From Nocardia fusca NBRC 14340 (GTDB lineage: Bacteria; Actinomycetota; Actinomycetes; Mycobacteriales; Mycobacteriaceae): DNA of 64,000 nt. The stretch spans positions 186,001 through 250,000 of the forward strand of contig NZ_BDCU01000016.1 of assembly GCF_001618425.1 (NCBI RefSeq), read 5' to 3'. Of this stretch, positions 44,963 to 53,406 are shown piece by piece (position 1 is the stretch's first letter; each line of letters starts with the position of its first letter). Made by a program: the position numbers and the translations under genes. The notes beneath the pieces were generated by a model, which was given only the letters and a program-made list of their open reading frames with translations, did not search any database and had not been told where the DNA came from.

Positions 44963-45346
44963 TCATCGCCCGCCCCCGGCCAGGAGCTGCCGGATCCGGT
45001 CCACCGACAACGCGAACTTCGGCACGAACCCCAGTGCCGAACTCGCCTCGATCATGTCGGCGAACTCCTCCTCGTCATGGGTGGACATGAGCACGACCGC
45101 GGGCTGCGAATCGCTCGACCGGACATGCAGGGCATCGACGACGTCGAACCCGCTTTCTACGCCGAGGTCGATATCCACCAGCGCGAGGTCCGGGCGCGTC
45201 GTGCCCGCTACCTGTACCGCGTCCTCCAGGGAGGAAACCGTACCGACCACTGCGATCCCGCCCGCCTCGAGCATGCTGCGCGCACTGGCGCAGAACGTGG
45301 GGTTGTCGTCCACTATGAGGCAGCGCACCGGGTAGGGGTCGTTCAC
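44963..45346 (-). CDS. Receiver-only response regulator
   Basis: 127 residues from GTG 45346; the frame extends to 45529, but this would overlap the divergent kinase. Only a receiver domain is present: VRCLIVDDNPTFCASARSML, phospho-acceptor Asp in LALVDIDLGVESGFDVV, Thr/Ser region in VVLMSTHDEEE and Lys in GFVPKFALS. With no output domain it may act as a phosphate sink or protein-protein switch for the kinase at 45357, whose start is only 10 bp away on the other strand. It is convergent with the LuxR-type regulator. Confidence 0.87.
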   Translation of the reverse strand: MNDPYPVRCLIVDDNPTFCASARSMLEAGGIAVVGTVSSLEDAVQVAGTTRPDLALVDIDLGVESGFDVVDALHVRSSDSQPAVVLMSTHDEEEFADMIEASSALGFVPKFALSVDRIRQLLAGGGR

Positions 45347-45356
45347 ACTGTCGAGC

Positions 45357-47240
45357 GTGTCAGAAAGCACCGCCCGGGACATGCACGCTAGCCGGAATAT
45401 CGACCGCGGATCGCGATGGGATCGCGTCGCCGCCGTGGTGCTGCGGCCCACGTCCCCGCCGTTGCGCTGGGGTGTGGCGACCGCGGCGGTGCTGATCGCG
45501 GCCGAGGTCGGGATCGTCCATCTGCTCAAGCAGGTCTCTCCGGAGAACGCGTTCGGCGCCGTTTTCCTGTTCGGGGTCCTGGTGGTGTCCGCGGGCTGGG
45601 ACTTCCGCCTCGCGGTGGCGACGTCGGTGGCCAGCGCGGGTGCCTACACCTGGTTCCACGTCCAGGAGAGCAGTGAGAACAGTTTCGTGCCCGCCGTCGT
45701 CGTGTTCCTCGTGCTCGCGCTGCTCACCAACCTGCTCGTCGGGCAGTCGCGCCTGCGGGCGCTGGACTCCGAGCAACGCCGTCTCGAGGCCGACCTCTCG
45801 GCCGCGCTGGCACGCACCGTGCTGCGCGCCGCCGACCGACGCGCGGCGCTCGCCGCGGCCGGCGCGCGGCTGTCGGAGGTGCTGGAGTTACCGCCCCCCG
45901 GGGCGACGCTGGGCGAGGCCGACGCGGCACCCGGGCCGGGACAGCAGCGCATCCCGTTGTTCGACGACGACCGCCCGGTCGGCTCCCTGGCGGTCCCCGT
46001 CGATCTCGCCGCTGCCGAGCGCCGCCGGGTCGAGCGGATGGTCCCCGGTCTCGAGGCGCTGCTGGCCGCGGCCCGCGATCGCGAACAGCTCTATGCGCGG
46101 ACCGGCGCGCTGGCGCGTCAGCAGGCCGCGCTGCGTCGCGTCGCCACCCTGGTGGCCGCACGAGCGGACCCCGGCGAGGTGTATCCCGCCGTCGCCGCCG
46201 AACTGGCGGACGAACTCGGCGCCGAGCACATCTCGCTGGTGCGGTTCGACCCGGACGGCTCCTGCGAGGTGCTCGCGGCGCGCGACGACGCGGCAGCGGG
46301 AGGCGCCCCCGTCACCGGGGAACGGTTGCTACTCGGCGGGACCAATGTGTCCACCCAGATCGCCGAAACCGGGGAGATCACCGTGCTCGACTACGCCACG
46401 GCGAGCGGCCCTATCGCCGATCGCCTGCACGAGCGGGGTATCCGCCGCGGCATCGGCGTGCCGATCACCGTCGAGGGCCGAACCTGGGGCGCGATCATCG
46501 TCGGCGCCACTGGGCGCCCCGCCGCATCGGATCTGCGGCTGCGCCTCGTCGACTTCGCCGACCTGGTCGCGACCGCCGTCTACAACAGCGAGTCCCGGAC
46601 CGCTCTCACGCGCTCCCGCAAGCGGGTCATCGCCGCCGCCGATCAGGCCCGGCGTGCCATCGAGCGCGATCTGCACGACGGCGTCCAGCAACGGTTGGTG
46701 GCACTCGGCCTCGACCTGCGCGCCGCCCAAGCCACTGTCCCCGCGGACCAGCCCGCGCTGCGGCGCCGGCTGGACGCCATCGTCGACTCGCTCTCGCACG
46801 TCCATACCGACCTGCAGGAGTTGTCCCGCGGTATCCACCCCGCGATCCTGTCCCGCGGCGGGCTCGCGCCCGCGCTCAAGGCGCTCGCACGCCGCTCCTC
46901 GGTGCCGGCAGTACTGAACGCCTCGGTGGCCGGCCGGTTGCCCGAGCCGGTCGAGGTGGCCGTCTACTACGTCGTCGCCGAGGCGCTGACGAACGCCGCC
47001 AAGTACGCGCAGGCCGGTGAGGTGGTCATCTCGGCGCACCTGGACGGTGACTGGCTGCTGCTGTCGGTGACCGACGACGGCGTCGGTGGCGCGCGCCCGG
47101 AGAACGGATCCGGTCTGGTCGGCCTGCGCGACCGGGTCGAGGCCGTCGAGGGCGAGTTCACGGTGGTGAGCCCGGCGGGTGGCGGGACCACGGTCGGCGC
47201 GCGCATCCCGGCCGCCGGCAGGCGGTCCGTTACCGGGTAG
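45357..47240 (+). CDS. Sensor histidine kinase with DUF4118-like membrane and GAF domains
   Basis: 627 residues. A membrane region of about four helices (residues 35-125, DUF4118-like) is followed by a coiled-coil linker. A GAF domain spans about 265-415 (LGAEHISLVRFDPDGSCEVL ... GIGVPITVEGRTWGAIIVGA). The HisKA_3 dimerisation helix has the phospho-acceptor in DQARRAIERDLHDGVQQRLVA (His about 441), and the HATPase domain contains VVAEALTNAAKYAQAGEVVI and GSGLVGLRDRVEAVEG. The GTG start is 10 bp from the divergent receiver-only gene; no ribosome site is visible, so the mRNA may be leaderless. It probably phosphorylates the LuxR-type regulator at 44295 and perhaps the single receiver. Confidence 0.92.
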   Translation: MSESTARDMHASRNIDRGSRWDRVAAVVLRPTSPPLRWGVATAAVLIAAEVGIVHLLKQVSPENAFGAVFLFGVLVVSAGWDFRLAVATSVASAGAYTWFHVQESSENSFVPAVVVFLVLALLTNLLVGQSRLRALDSEQRRLEADLSAALARTVLRAADRRAALAAAGARLSEVLELPPPGATLGEADAAPGPGQQRIPLFDDDRPVGSLAVPVDLAAAERRRVERMVPGLEALLAAARDREQLYARTGALARQQAALRRVATLVAARADPGEVYPAVAAELADELGAEHISLVRFDPDGSCEVLAARDDAAAGGAPVTGERLLLGGTNVSTQIAETGEITVLDYATASGPIADRLHERGIRRGIGVPITVEGRTWGAIIVGATGRPAASDLRLRLVDFADLVATAVYNSESRTALTRSRKRVIAAADQARRAIERDLHDGVQQRLVALGLDLRAAQATVPADQPALRRRLDAIVDSLSHVHTDLQELSRGIHPAILSRGGLAPALKALARRSSVPAVLNASVAGRLPEPVEVAVYYVVAEALTNAAKYAQAGEVVISAHLDGDWLLLSVTDDGVGGARPENGSGLVGLRDRVEAVEGEFTVVSPAGGGTTVGARIPAAGRRSVTG

Positions 47241-47248
47241 CCGGTAAC
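47229..47248 (+). terminator. Hairpin enclosing the kinase stop codon
   Basis: GTTACCGG-GTAG-CCGGTAAC: an 8-bp perfect stem whose 4-nt loop contains the TAG stop of the histidine kinase gene. Likely a terminator or stabilising 3' structure; no U-run follows. Confidence 0.5.
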
Positions 47249-47358
47249 CGGAAATCCCCGCCAGCGCCCGGCCGGGATGGGTGTCAGCGGCGACGACATC
47301 GCCCGCGGCGCGGACGAACCTGGAACCCAGCAACCCACAGGCTGGCCAGGAGGACACC

Positions 47359-48180
47359 GTGCCCTACATCACCACGACCGACGGAACCGAGATCTACTAC
47401 ACCGAGCAGGGCACCGGCCGTCCGGTGCTGCTCAGCCACGGCTGGCCGCTGTCCTCGGACGCGTGGCAGGTCGAACTGAAGCTGCTCGCCGACGCCGGAT
47501 ACCGGGCCATCGCCCACGACCGCCGCGGTCACGGCCGCTCGGCCAAGACCGCCACCGGCAACGACATGGACACCTACGCGAAGGATCTCGCCGAGCTCGT
47601 CGACGCCCTGGACCTGCGCGACCTGGTGCTGATCGGTCATTCGACCGGCGGCGGCGAGGTCGTGCGCTACGCCGCCCGGTACGGCAACGGGCGGGTCGCC
47701 AAGATCATCACCGCCGGCGCCGTGCCGCCGCTCATGCTGCAGACCCCGGACAACCCGGAGGGCACCCCGATCGAGGTGTTCGACGGGATCCGCGCCGGCG
47801 TGCTCGCGGACCGCTCGCAGTTCTACCAGGACCTGGCCGAATCCTTCTTCGGCGCAAACCGCGAGGGCGCGCAGGTGTCGCAGGGCGCGAAGGACGACTT
47901 CTGGCGCCAGGGCATGCTGGTGAACCTGTCCGCCGCCTACGACTGTGTCAAGGCGTTCTCCGAAACCGATCAGACCGACGACCTGGCTGCGATCGAGGTG
48001 CCGATGCTGATCGCGCACGGCGACGACGACCAGATCGTACCGATCGCCGCCTCCGCCGAGAAGGCCGCCAAGCTGGTGCGCAAGGGAACCCTGAAGGTGT
48101 ACCCGGGGGCGCCGCACGGCATCTACGGCGCCTACCAGGAGGCCCTCGACGCCGATATCCTCGCCTTCATCGCCGAGTGA
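47359..48180 (+). CDS. Alpha/beta hydrolase, non-haem chloroperoxidase-like
   Basis: 273 residues from GTG 47359, which has AGGAGG 5 nt upstream; the longer frame from 47281 is less likely. The sequence follows the bacterial non-haem haloperoxidase/esterase family: VPYITTTDGTEIYYTEQGTG, LLSHGWPLSSDAW (oxyanion region), HDRRGHGRS, nucleophile elbow GHSTGGGE, acid in LIAHGDDDQIVPI and catalytic His in GAPHGIYG. Such enzymes are serine hydrolases, and peroxidase activity is a side reaction with carboxylic acids. It is a single gene bounded by a hairpin upstream. Confidence 0.92.
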   Translation: MPYITTTDGTEIYYTEQGTGRPVLLSHGWPLSSDAWQVELKLLADAGYRAIAHDRRGHGRSAKTATGNDMDTYAKDLAELVDALDLRDLVLIGHSTGGGEVVRYAARYGNGRVAKIITAGAVPPLMLQTPDNPEGTPIEVFDGIRAGVLADRSQFYQDLAESFFGANREGAQVSQGAKDDFWRQGMLVNLSAAYDCVKAFSETDQTDDLAAIEVPMLIAHGDDDQIVPIAASAEKAAKLVRKGTLKVYPGAPHGIYGAYQEALDADILAFIAE

Positions 48181-48468
48181 TGCCGAACCGAACCGGACAG
48201 TGAGGGGCAGCCGTGGAAACCCCGCGGCACCCCGACCACGACGAGCGTTGTTGCCACCCTGGTCGGAGGAGAACGATCAGGCCGACACCGCCGCAGCTCG
48301 GCCCACGGTGAAATCGGTGGCGCAATGTCGGCGCTGCCCTGGATGGCTCCGGTCCCCGCGGTCGATCGCCGAGGGGATCGGGCCGACGGCGTGGTCCGAG
48401 GTCCCGGTGGAGGAACTGGTCCGGCGCCCGGGGCCGCTGCGCCGAACCTGCGGGGGCGAGGGAACGAG

Positions 48469-49674
48469 CTATCGAGCGACCAGGTCGGGTGTGGAACGAC
48501 CGGGAACCGGGACGAACCGCGGGATGTACCGGAACATCACCCCGGCACCGGTCACCGAGACCACTCCCAGCGCCGCCACCGCCACGCCGAGCGCTACCAC
48601 GGTGGCCGCGGCCCCGGCGGCCAACGGCCCGAGGAACATGCCGAAATCGTGGGTGAGCCGCCAGGCCGCCAGGAATTCCGCGCGAGTGGCGGCCGGGGCC
48701 ACATCGGCGCCCAGGGTCATGATCACGCCGTTACCGAAACCATTGCCGATCCCCATGATCACGGCCACCGCGCCGATGGTCCACACATCATGGGCCAGCG
48801 GCAGCAGGAAATAGGACAGCGCGATGATCAGCAGCGACGGCACCGCGATGAACCGGCGGCCGTAGCGGTCCATCAGCTGCCCGGCCGGATACGAACACAG
48901 CAGGTCGAACGCGGCGCCGATACCGAACACCAGCGACGCCGACGCGGCGTCCAGACCGATATGGTCGGCCCACAGCGGAAGCGCCGCCTCCCGCGATGCG
49001 CGGGCCGCGCCCATGAGCAGCGATCCGGCGCCCAGCGTCGCCAGCAGCCGCCGGTGCCGGCGCAGGATCGTCCCCAGCGAGACCCCTCCGGCCGGTGCGT
49101 CGTGGGCGCGCGGCGGGTCGGGCACCCGCGACATCAGATAGCCGGACACGATCACGCCGGCCAGCTGGACGGCGAAACCGCCGCGGGTGCCCATCCCGAG
49201 GATCATCAGCGCGCCCGCGAAGGGGCCGATGAGGAAGCCCAGCCGCCACATCAGCGCGAAGGTCGCCATGGCCCGGGCCCGCATCTCGACCGGGACCACC
49301 TCGGCGAGATAGCTCTGCCGGGCCAGCCCCCACACCGCGTTGGACACCCCGGTGAGCAGGGCGCCGACCGCCAGCACCGCGGGCGTCCAGGCCAGCAGCG
49401 ACAGCAGCACCCCGGTGGTGCCGATCAGCGATCCGGCGATGATCGAGCGCCGCTCGCCGAACCGGGCGACGACCCGGCCCGCCGGGAGATCGCCCAGTAC
49501 CGCGCCGAGCCCGACGAGGGCCACGATCACCCCCGCCACGCCCACCGAGGCGCCCAGATCCCGGGCGGTCAGCGCGATCACGGGGGAACCGGCGCCCTGA
49601 CCGATCCCGAACACCGCGGACGGGAGGAAGACGGTGGGCAGCAGGGGGCGCAGCGCTGTCCAGGTGGATGTCAT
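48469..49674 (-). CDS. MFS transporter next to a sulfonate-type binding protein
   Basis: 401 residues with 12 hydrophobic helices. Motif A is DLPAGRVVARFGERRSIIAG after helix 2, repeated as YPAGQLMDRYGRRFIAVPS in the second half. The RxG/motif C-like sequence GPFAGALMILGMG and the absence of a cytoplasmic domain place it in the drug-exporter-like part of MFS. The ATG lies 20 bp after the stop of the binding-protein gene in the same orientation, so both form one operon. It might export a degradation product or substitute for a missing ABC permease; the sequence does not decide. Confidence 0.88.
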   Translation of the reverse strand: MTSTWTALRPLLPTVFLPSAVFGIGQGAGSPVIALTARDLGASVGVAGVIVALVGLGAVLGDLPAGRVVARFGERRSIIAGSLIGTTGVLLSLLAWTPAVLAVGALLTGVSNAVWGLARQSYLAEVVPVEMRARAMATFALMWRLGFLIGPFAGALMILGMGTRGGFAVQLAGVIVSGYLMSRVPDPPRAHDAPAGGVSLGTILRRHRRLLATLGAGSLLMGAARASREAALPLWADHIGLDAASASLVFGIGAAFDLLCSYPAGQLMDRYGRRFIAVPSLLIIALSYFLLPLAHDVWTIGAVAVIMGIGNGFGNGVIMTLGADVAPAATRAEFLAAWRLTHDFGMFLGPLAAGAAATVVALGVAVAALGVVSVTGAGVMFRYIPRFVPVPGRSTPDLVAR

Positions 49675-49694
49675 CCGTTCGGCTCGGCCGCGCC

Positions 49695-50753
49695 CTATCC
49701 GACCACCTTGCCGTCCGGTCCGGCATTCTCCGGATAGGTGCCGTTGGCGTAGGGGTTGAACTCGTTGGTGTAGAGGTCCTTCGCGGTCAGCTTCCCGCTC
49801 TCCACCTCACCGTTGCGGACCAGCCAGTCGATCCACAGCTGGATCTCCTGCTCGCGCGTGACGCCACCGGGCCCCGCGACGCCGGTGCTCTTCCAGTAGT
49901 TCGCCTTGTCGGGGCTCTCGCCTTCCCGTCCGCGCCGCGTGATGATGTCCTTGAATTTCGCGATCACCTGGTCGCGCGGGGTGGTCTGGGCCCAGCGGAT
50001 CGCGCGGGCGGTGCCCTTGGTCAGATCGGCGACGGCGTCACGGTTTCGGGCCAGGAAGTCGTCGCGAACGATGTAGGTGCCGTAGCTGAACGCACCGAAC
50101 AGGTCGCCGTCGGTGAACAGCGGCCGGACTCCGCCCCGGGACACTGCCTCGTCCCGCCAGATATCGAACAGCGCGACCGCATCGATCTGCCCCTGCCGCA
50201 GCGCCTGTTCCGCATTGACCGGCGGCACCACGGTCAGCTCCACCTTGGCGATCTCATCGTTGGACAGACCCTGCTGGGCCAGCCACTCACGGGCCACGAA
50301 CTCGTGGTGCGCACCGAGGGTGTTCACGCCGAACTTCTTGCCGATCAGATCGCGGGCACTGCGGATCGGGCTGTTGTCCAGCACGTAGTACCCGGTGAAA
50401 TTCTCCTTGTCCGAGCCGTAGTAGCTGATTACCGACGTGATCGGGGAACCCGCGGCGGCGAGTTTCACGACGGCGCCGTTGAACGCGCCGCCGATATCGG
50501 TGGCACCGGTGGCCGCGGACTGGATGTCTTGTGGGCCGCTGGTCGTATTGCCGACCCAGTCCAGCGCGACCTTGTCGAAATAGCCCAGATCGGCGGCGAG
50601 CTCGGGATAGGTGACCTGACTGGCCCAGCCCTGGTACCGGATCAGCGTCCTCCCGTCCTCGGTCGTCCGGGCTTCCGACGAGGTACCGCACGCCGACACC
50701 AGGGAGACGGCCGCGAGCAGCGCGAAGAGCAAGGCCGGCACACGTTTACGCAT
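49695..50753 (-). CDS. ABC-type solute-binding lipoprotein, nitrate/sulfonate/taurine (SsuA/TauA) type
   Basis: 352 residues from ATG 50753. The signal ends in the lipobox LVSAC. The mature protein follows the SsuA/NMT1 fold: IRYQGWASQVTYPELAADLG, then TGATDIGGAFNGAVVKLAAA, SARDLIGKKFGVNTLGAHHE and QGQIDAVALFDIWRDEAV. It should bind a small organosulfur, nitrate or related anion outside the membrane. No ABC permease or ATPase is encoded beside it; an MFS gene follows in the same operon. The flavoprotein-ferredoxin operon is divergent, 155 bp away. The missing ABC partners are odd for this family. Confidence 0.88.
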   Translation of the reverse strand: MRKRVPALLFALLAAVSLVSACGTSSEARTTEDGRTLIRYQGWASQVTYPELAADLGYFDKVALDWVGNTTSGPQDIQSAATGATDIGGAFNGAVVKLAAAGSPITSVISYYGSDKENFTGYYVLDNSPIRSARDLIGKKFGVNTLGAHHEFVAREWLAQQGLSNDEIAKVELTVVPPVNAEQALRQGQIDAVALFDIWRDEAVSRGGVRPLFTDGDLFGAFSYGTYIVRDDFLARNRDAVADLTKGTARAIRWAQTTPRDQVIAKFKDIITRRGREGESPDKANYWKSTGVAGPGGVTREQEIQLWIDWLVRNGEVESGKLTAKDLYTNEFNPYANGTYPENAGPDGKVVG

Positions 50754-50908
50754 GCCGTGATCATGACGACGCCGGCCGTCGGCGACGAGATTTGCACTAC
50801 CCGCGATTCCAATCGTTGTCCGCCGGGTGACCCCGGGTGCAGCCTGGCATTCGTCACTGTGACCCGCGCTGCGCCGAGGTGGACGCGGTCGTGGAATGAG
50901 GGATTCGA

Positions 50909-52498
50909 ATGACGGATGTGCACGAATTGAGCACCGATGTTCTCGTGATCGGTGGTGGCCCCGCCGCCACCTGGGCGGCCCTGCGCGCCGCCCGCGCCGG
51001 CGCGCAGGTGGTGCTCGCCGACAAGGGGTACTGCGGGACCAGTGGCGCCACCGCCTCGGCAGGCACCGGCGTGTGGTACGTCCCGCCGGACCCGGAAGCA
51101 CGTGAGGCCGCGATCGCGAGCCGCGCGGGCCTGGGCGGCTATCTGGCCGATCGGCGCTGGTCGGAGCGGGTCCTCGACGAAACCTACGAACGCCTGAACG
51201 AACTCGCCGAACAGGCCCGCTTCCCGTTCCCGGTCGGACCGGACGGGAAGCAATTGCGCAACGGACTGCAGGGCCCGGAGTACATGCGGCGGATGCGGAT
51301 CCGCGTACGCCGTGCCGGTGTGCGGATCCTCGACCACAGCCCGGTCACCGAACTGCTGGTCGACGCGACGGGTGCGGTCGCGGGGGCCGCGGGCTATCGA
51401 CGTCAGGCCCGGGAGAGTTACCGGGTCCGGGCCGGTGCGGTGGTCCTGGCGACCGGTGGTTGCGCTTTCCAGTCCAAGGCGTTGGGTTGCGATGTGAACA
51501 CCGGCGATGGCGCGCTGTTCGCGGTCGAGGCCGGGGCCGAGTTGTCCGGGATGGAGTTCTCGAACGCCTACGGCATCGCGCCGGAGGGGACTTCGGTGAC
51601 CAAGACGGCGTTCTATCATTTCGCCACCTTCTACCGCGCCGACGGCAGCGTGCTCGAGGGGGCCGGCGGCCGCAACCGCTCCCCCATCGCGGCGGAACTG
51701 TTGCGCGACAAGGTTTTCTGCCGAATCGATCAGGCCGATGAGCCGGCCCGGGCCGCCATGCGTCGTGCCCAGCCGAATTTCTTCCTGACCTTCGACCGGC
51801 TCGGCATCGATCCATTCACCGAGAAGTTCCCGATCACGCTGATCGCCGAGGGCACCGTCCGCGGCACCGGCGGAATCCGGCTCGTCACCGACGAATGCGG
51901 TACCAGTGTGCCGGGCCTCTACGCGGCCGGTGACGCCGCGACCCGCGAACTCATCTGCGGCGGCTTCACCGGCGGCGGCAGTCACAATGCCGCCTGGGCG
52001 ATCTCCTCGGGCACCTGGGCGGGCGCCGGCGCCGCCCGGTACGCCCTGTCGCTCGGGGCCGGTGCGGCGGGCCGCCGGGTGACGGGGATCGGCGACGTGG
52101 GCGCCCGGCCCGAGGGCCGCCGGACCGAGCACGACCCGCGGCAGGTGGTGACCGCCGTTCAGCGCGAGGTCCTGCCCTACGACAAGAACTATCTGCGGCG
52201 CGGCAGCGTGCTCACCGAATCGCTGACCACCCTGGACGCGCTCTGGTCGGAGATCCGCGACTCCTTGGGCGGCGACGGCGCGGAGCGGGTGCGCACCCGG
52301 CAGGCCGCGGCGATGACCGCGCACGCCCGCTGGATGTATCGGGCGGCCCTGGCCCGCACCGAGACCCGGGGCATGGCGAAACGGCTCGATTTCCCCGACC
52401 AGGACCCCGCTCAGCACCATCGGCTGATCACCGGCGGGCTGGACCGGATCTGGGTGCGGCCCGAACAGGCCACGATCCCCGCGGCGGTGGCGTCGTGA
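50909..52498 (+). CDS. AprA/fumarate-reductase-type FAD flavoprotein
   Basis: 529 residues. The FAD dinucleotide motif is TDVLVIGGGPAATWAALRAA (about 9-28), then DKGYCGTSGATASAG; the second flavin region is VVLATGGCAF. The C-terminal FAD site is VPGLYAAGDAATRELICGGF, followed by GGGSHNAAWAISSG. The overall layout matches the flavoprotein subunits of APS reductase, fumarate reductase and aspartate oxidase. The next gene is a two-cluster ferredoxin overlapping by 4 nt (GTGA), so an AprA/AprB-like complex is probable. The neighbouring sulfonate-type binding protein suggests oxidation or reduction of an organosulfur or related compound. Confidence 0.88.
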   Translation: MTDVHELSTDVLVIGGGPAATWAALRAARAGAQVVLADKGYCGTSGATASAGTGVWYVPPDPEAREAAIASRAGLGGYLADRRWSERVLDETYERLNELAEQARFPFPVGPDGKQLRNGLQGPEYMRRMRIRVRRAGVRILDHSPVTELLVDATGAVAGAAGYRRQARESYRVRAGAVVLATGGCAFQSKALGCDVNTGDGALFAVEAGAELSGMEFSNAYGIAPEGTSVTKTAFYHFATFYRADGSVLEGAGGRNRSPIAAELLRDKVFCRIDQADEPARAAMRRAQPNFFLTFDRLGIDPFTEKFPITLIAEGTVRGTGGIRLVTDECGTSVPGLYAAGDAATRELICGGFTGGGSHNAAWAISSGTWAGAGAARYALSLGAGAAGRRVTGIGDVGARPEGRRTEHDPRQVVTAVQREVLPYDKNYLRRGSVLTESLTTLDALWSEIRDSLGGDGAERVRTRQAAAMTAHARWMYRAALARTETRGMAKRLDFPDQDPAQHHRLITGGLDRIWVRPEQATIPAAVAS

Positions 52499-52848
52499 TC
52501 GAACTCGTGTCCGCGCAGCGCTGCATCGCCTGCGACAAATGCATCGCGGTATGCCCCACCAATGTTTTCGACCGCGGCGCCGACGGTATCCCGGTGATCA
52601 GCCGGCACGGCGACTGCCAGACCTGCTTCCAGTGCGAGGCGAACTGCCCGGCCGACGCGCTGTTCGTCTCTCCGCGCACCACCCCGGAACCGGAATCCTC
52701 CGCGGCCGGAGATCAGGAGGAGTTGGCCCGCAGCGGGCTGCTGGGCAGCTACCGCGCGCAGATCGGCTGGGGCAAGGGCCGCAAACCCGGCACCCTGCGC
52801 GCGGTCGGGCCCGCGCTCCAACCCGACGGATCGCCGCTCACCAGCTGA
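52495..52848 (+). CDS. 2[4Fe-4S] ferredoxin, AprB-like partner
   Basis: 117 residues. Cys 10, 13, 16, 20 (CIACDKCIAVCP) and 41, 44, 47, 51 (CQTCFQCEANCP) form two complete [4Fe-4S] sites. About 60 residues after the clusters form a tail (SYRAQIGWGKGRKPGT) that may wrap around the flavoprotein, as the AprB tail does. The GTG overlaps the flavoprotein stop by 4 nt. It should carry electrons to or from the flavoprotein. Confidence 0.9.
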   Translation: MIELVSAQRCIACDKCIAVCPTNVFDRGADGIPVISRHGDCQTCFQCEANCPADALFVSPRTTPEPESSAAGDQEELARSGLLGSYRAQIGWGKGRKPGTLRAVGPALQPDGSPLTS

Positions 52849-52922
52849 TCGACCGGCATACGGGCAGATTCCCGGCGGCCGCGACGATTACGGTACCGGG
52901 CCGCGGCCGCGGGGGCGGTCGG

Positions 52923-53330
52923 CTACCGCGCGTCCGTACTCGCGGCGATCGCCTCGCTCTGGATCCGCTCGAATTGCGCGCCCATGGCCTCCGCCAGCGC
53001 GGTGGCCGCCGAGAGCGGACGCACCATCACCATGAATTCGTCGATCTTGCCGTCCGCGTCGAAGTGCAGGAAATCACAGCCGGTGAGCCGCTTACCCGCG
53101 ACCGTCGCCTCGAAGACGAGCGCGTGGTCGCGGCCGCCGGGGTCGGCGATCTCCCGGATGTAGCGGAAATCCTCGAAAACACGCAGCACACCGCGGAGAA
53201 TGGCCGCGGTGAGGGGTTTACCGGGGTAGGGCTTGAACGCCACGGGACTGGTGAACACCACATTATCGGCCAGCAGTGCCTCGATGGCGGCGGAATCGCG
53301 CTCCTCCACGGCCTTGCGGAACGGGTGCAT
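52923..53330 (-). CDS. NTF2-like (SnoaL) family protein
   Basis: 135 residues with the alpha+beta cone fold pattern: HPFRKAVEERDSAAIEALLA, NVVFTSPVAFKPYPGKPL, then FEATVAGKRLTGCDFLHFDA and KIDEFMVMVRPL. Members bind small hydrophobic ligands or catalyse isomerisation and hydrolysis. No neighbour points to a substrate. The upstream GCGAGG serves as a ribosome site. Confidence 0.82.
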   Translation of the reverse strand: MHPFRKAVEERDSAAIEALLADNVVFTSPVAFKPYPGKPLTAAILRGVLRVFEDFRYIREIADPGGRDHALVFEATVAGKRLTGCDFLHFDADGKIDEFMVMVRPLSAATALAEAMGAQFERIQSEAIAASTDAR

Positions 53331-53406
53331 CGGATACCTCGCCTCATTGATCGGCAGTGCGGATCATCATAGACAGAACGGGACGACGCGCCGACCGCAG
53401 CAGCAC

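Noticed and set aside
48200..48468. Plus-strand frame with a CRRC...LRSPRSIAEGIGP segment after the hydrolase gene
   Set aside because: The segment recalls the zinc-binding DUF6011 motif, but one of the later cysteines is missing, the frame runs on antisense into the MFS gene and no ribosome site fits; at most a decayed fragment.
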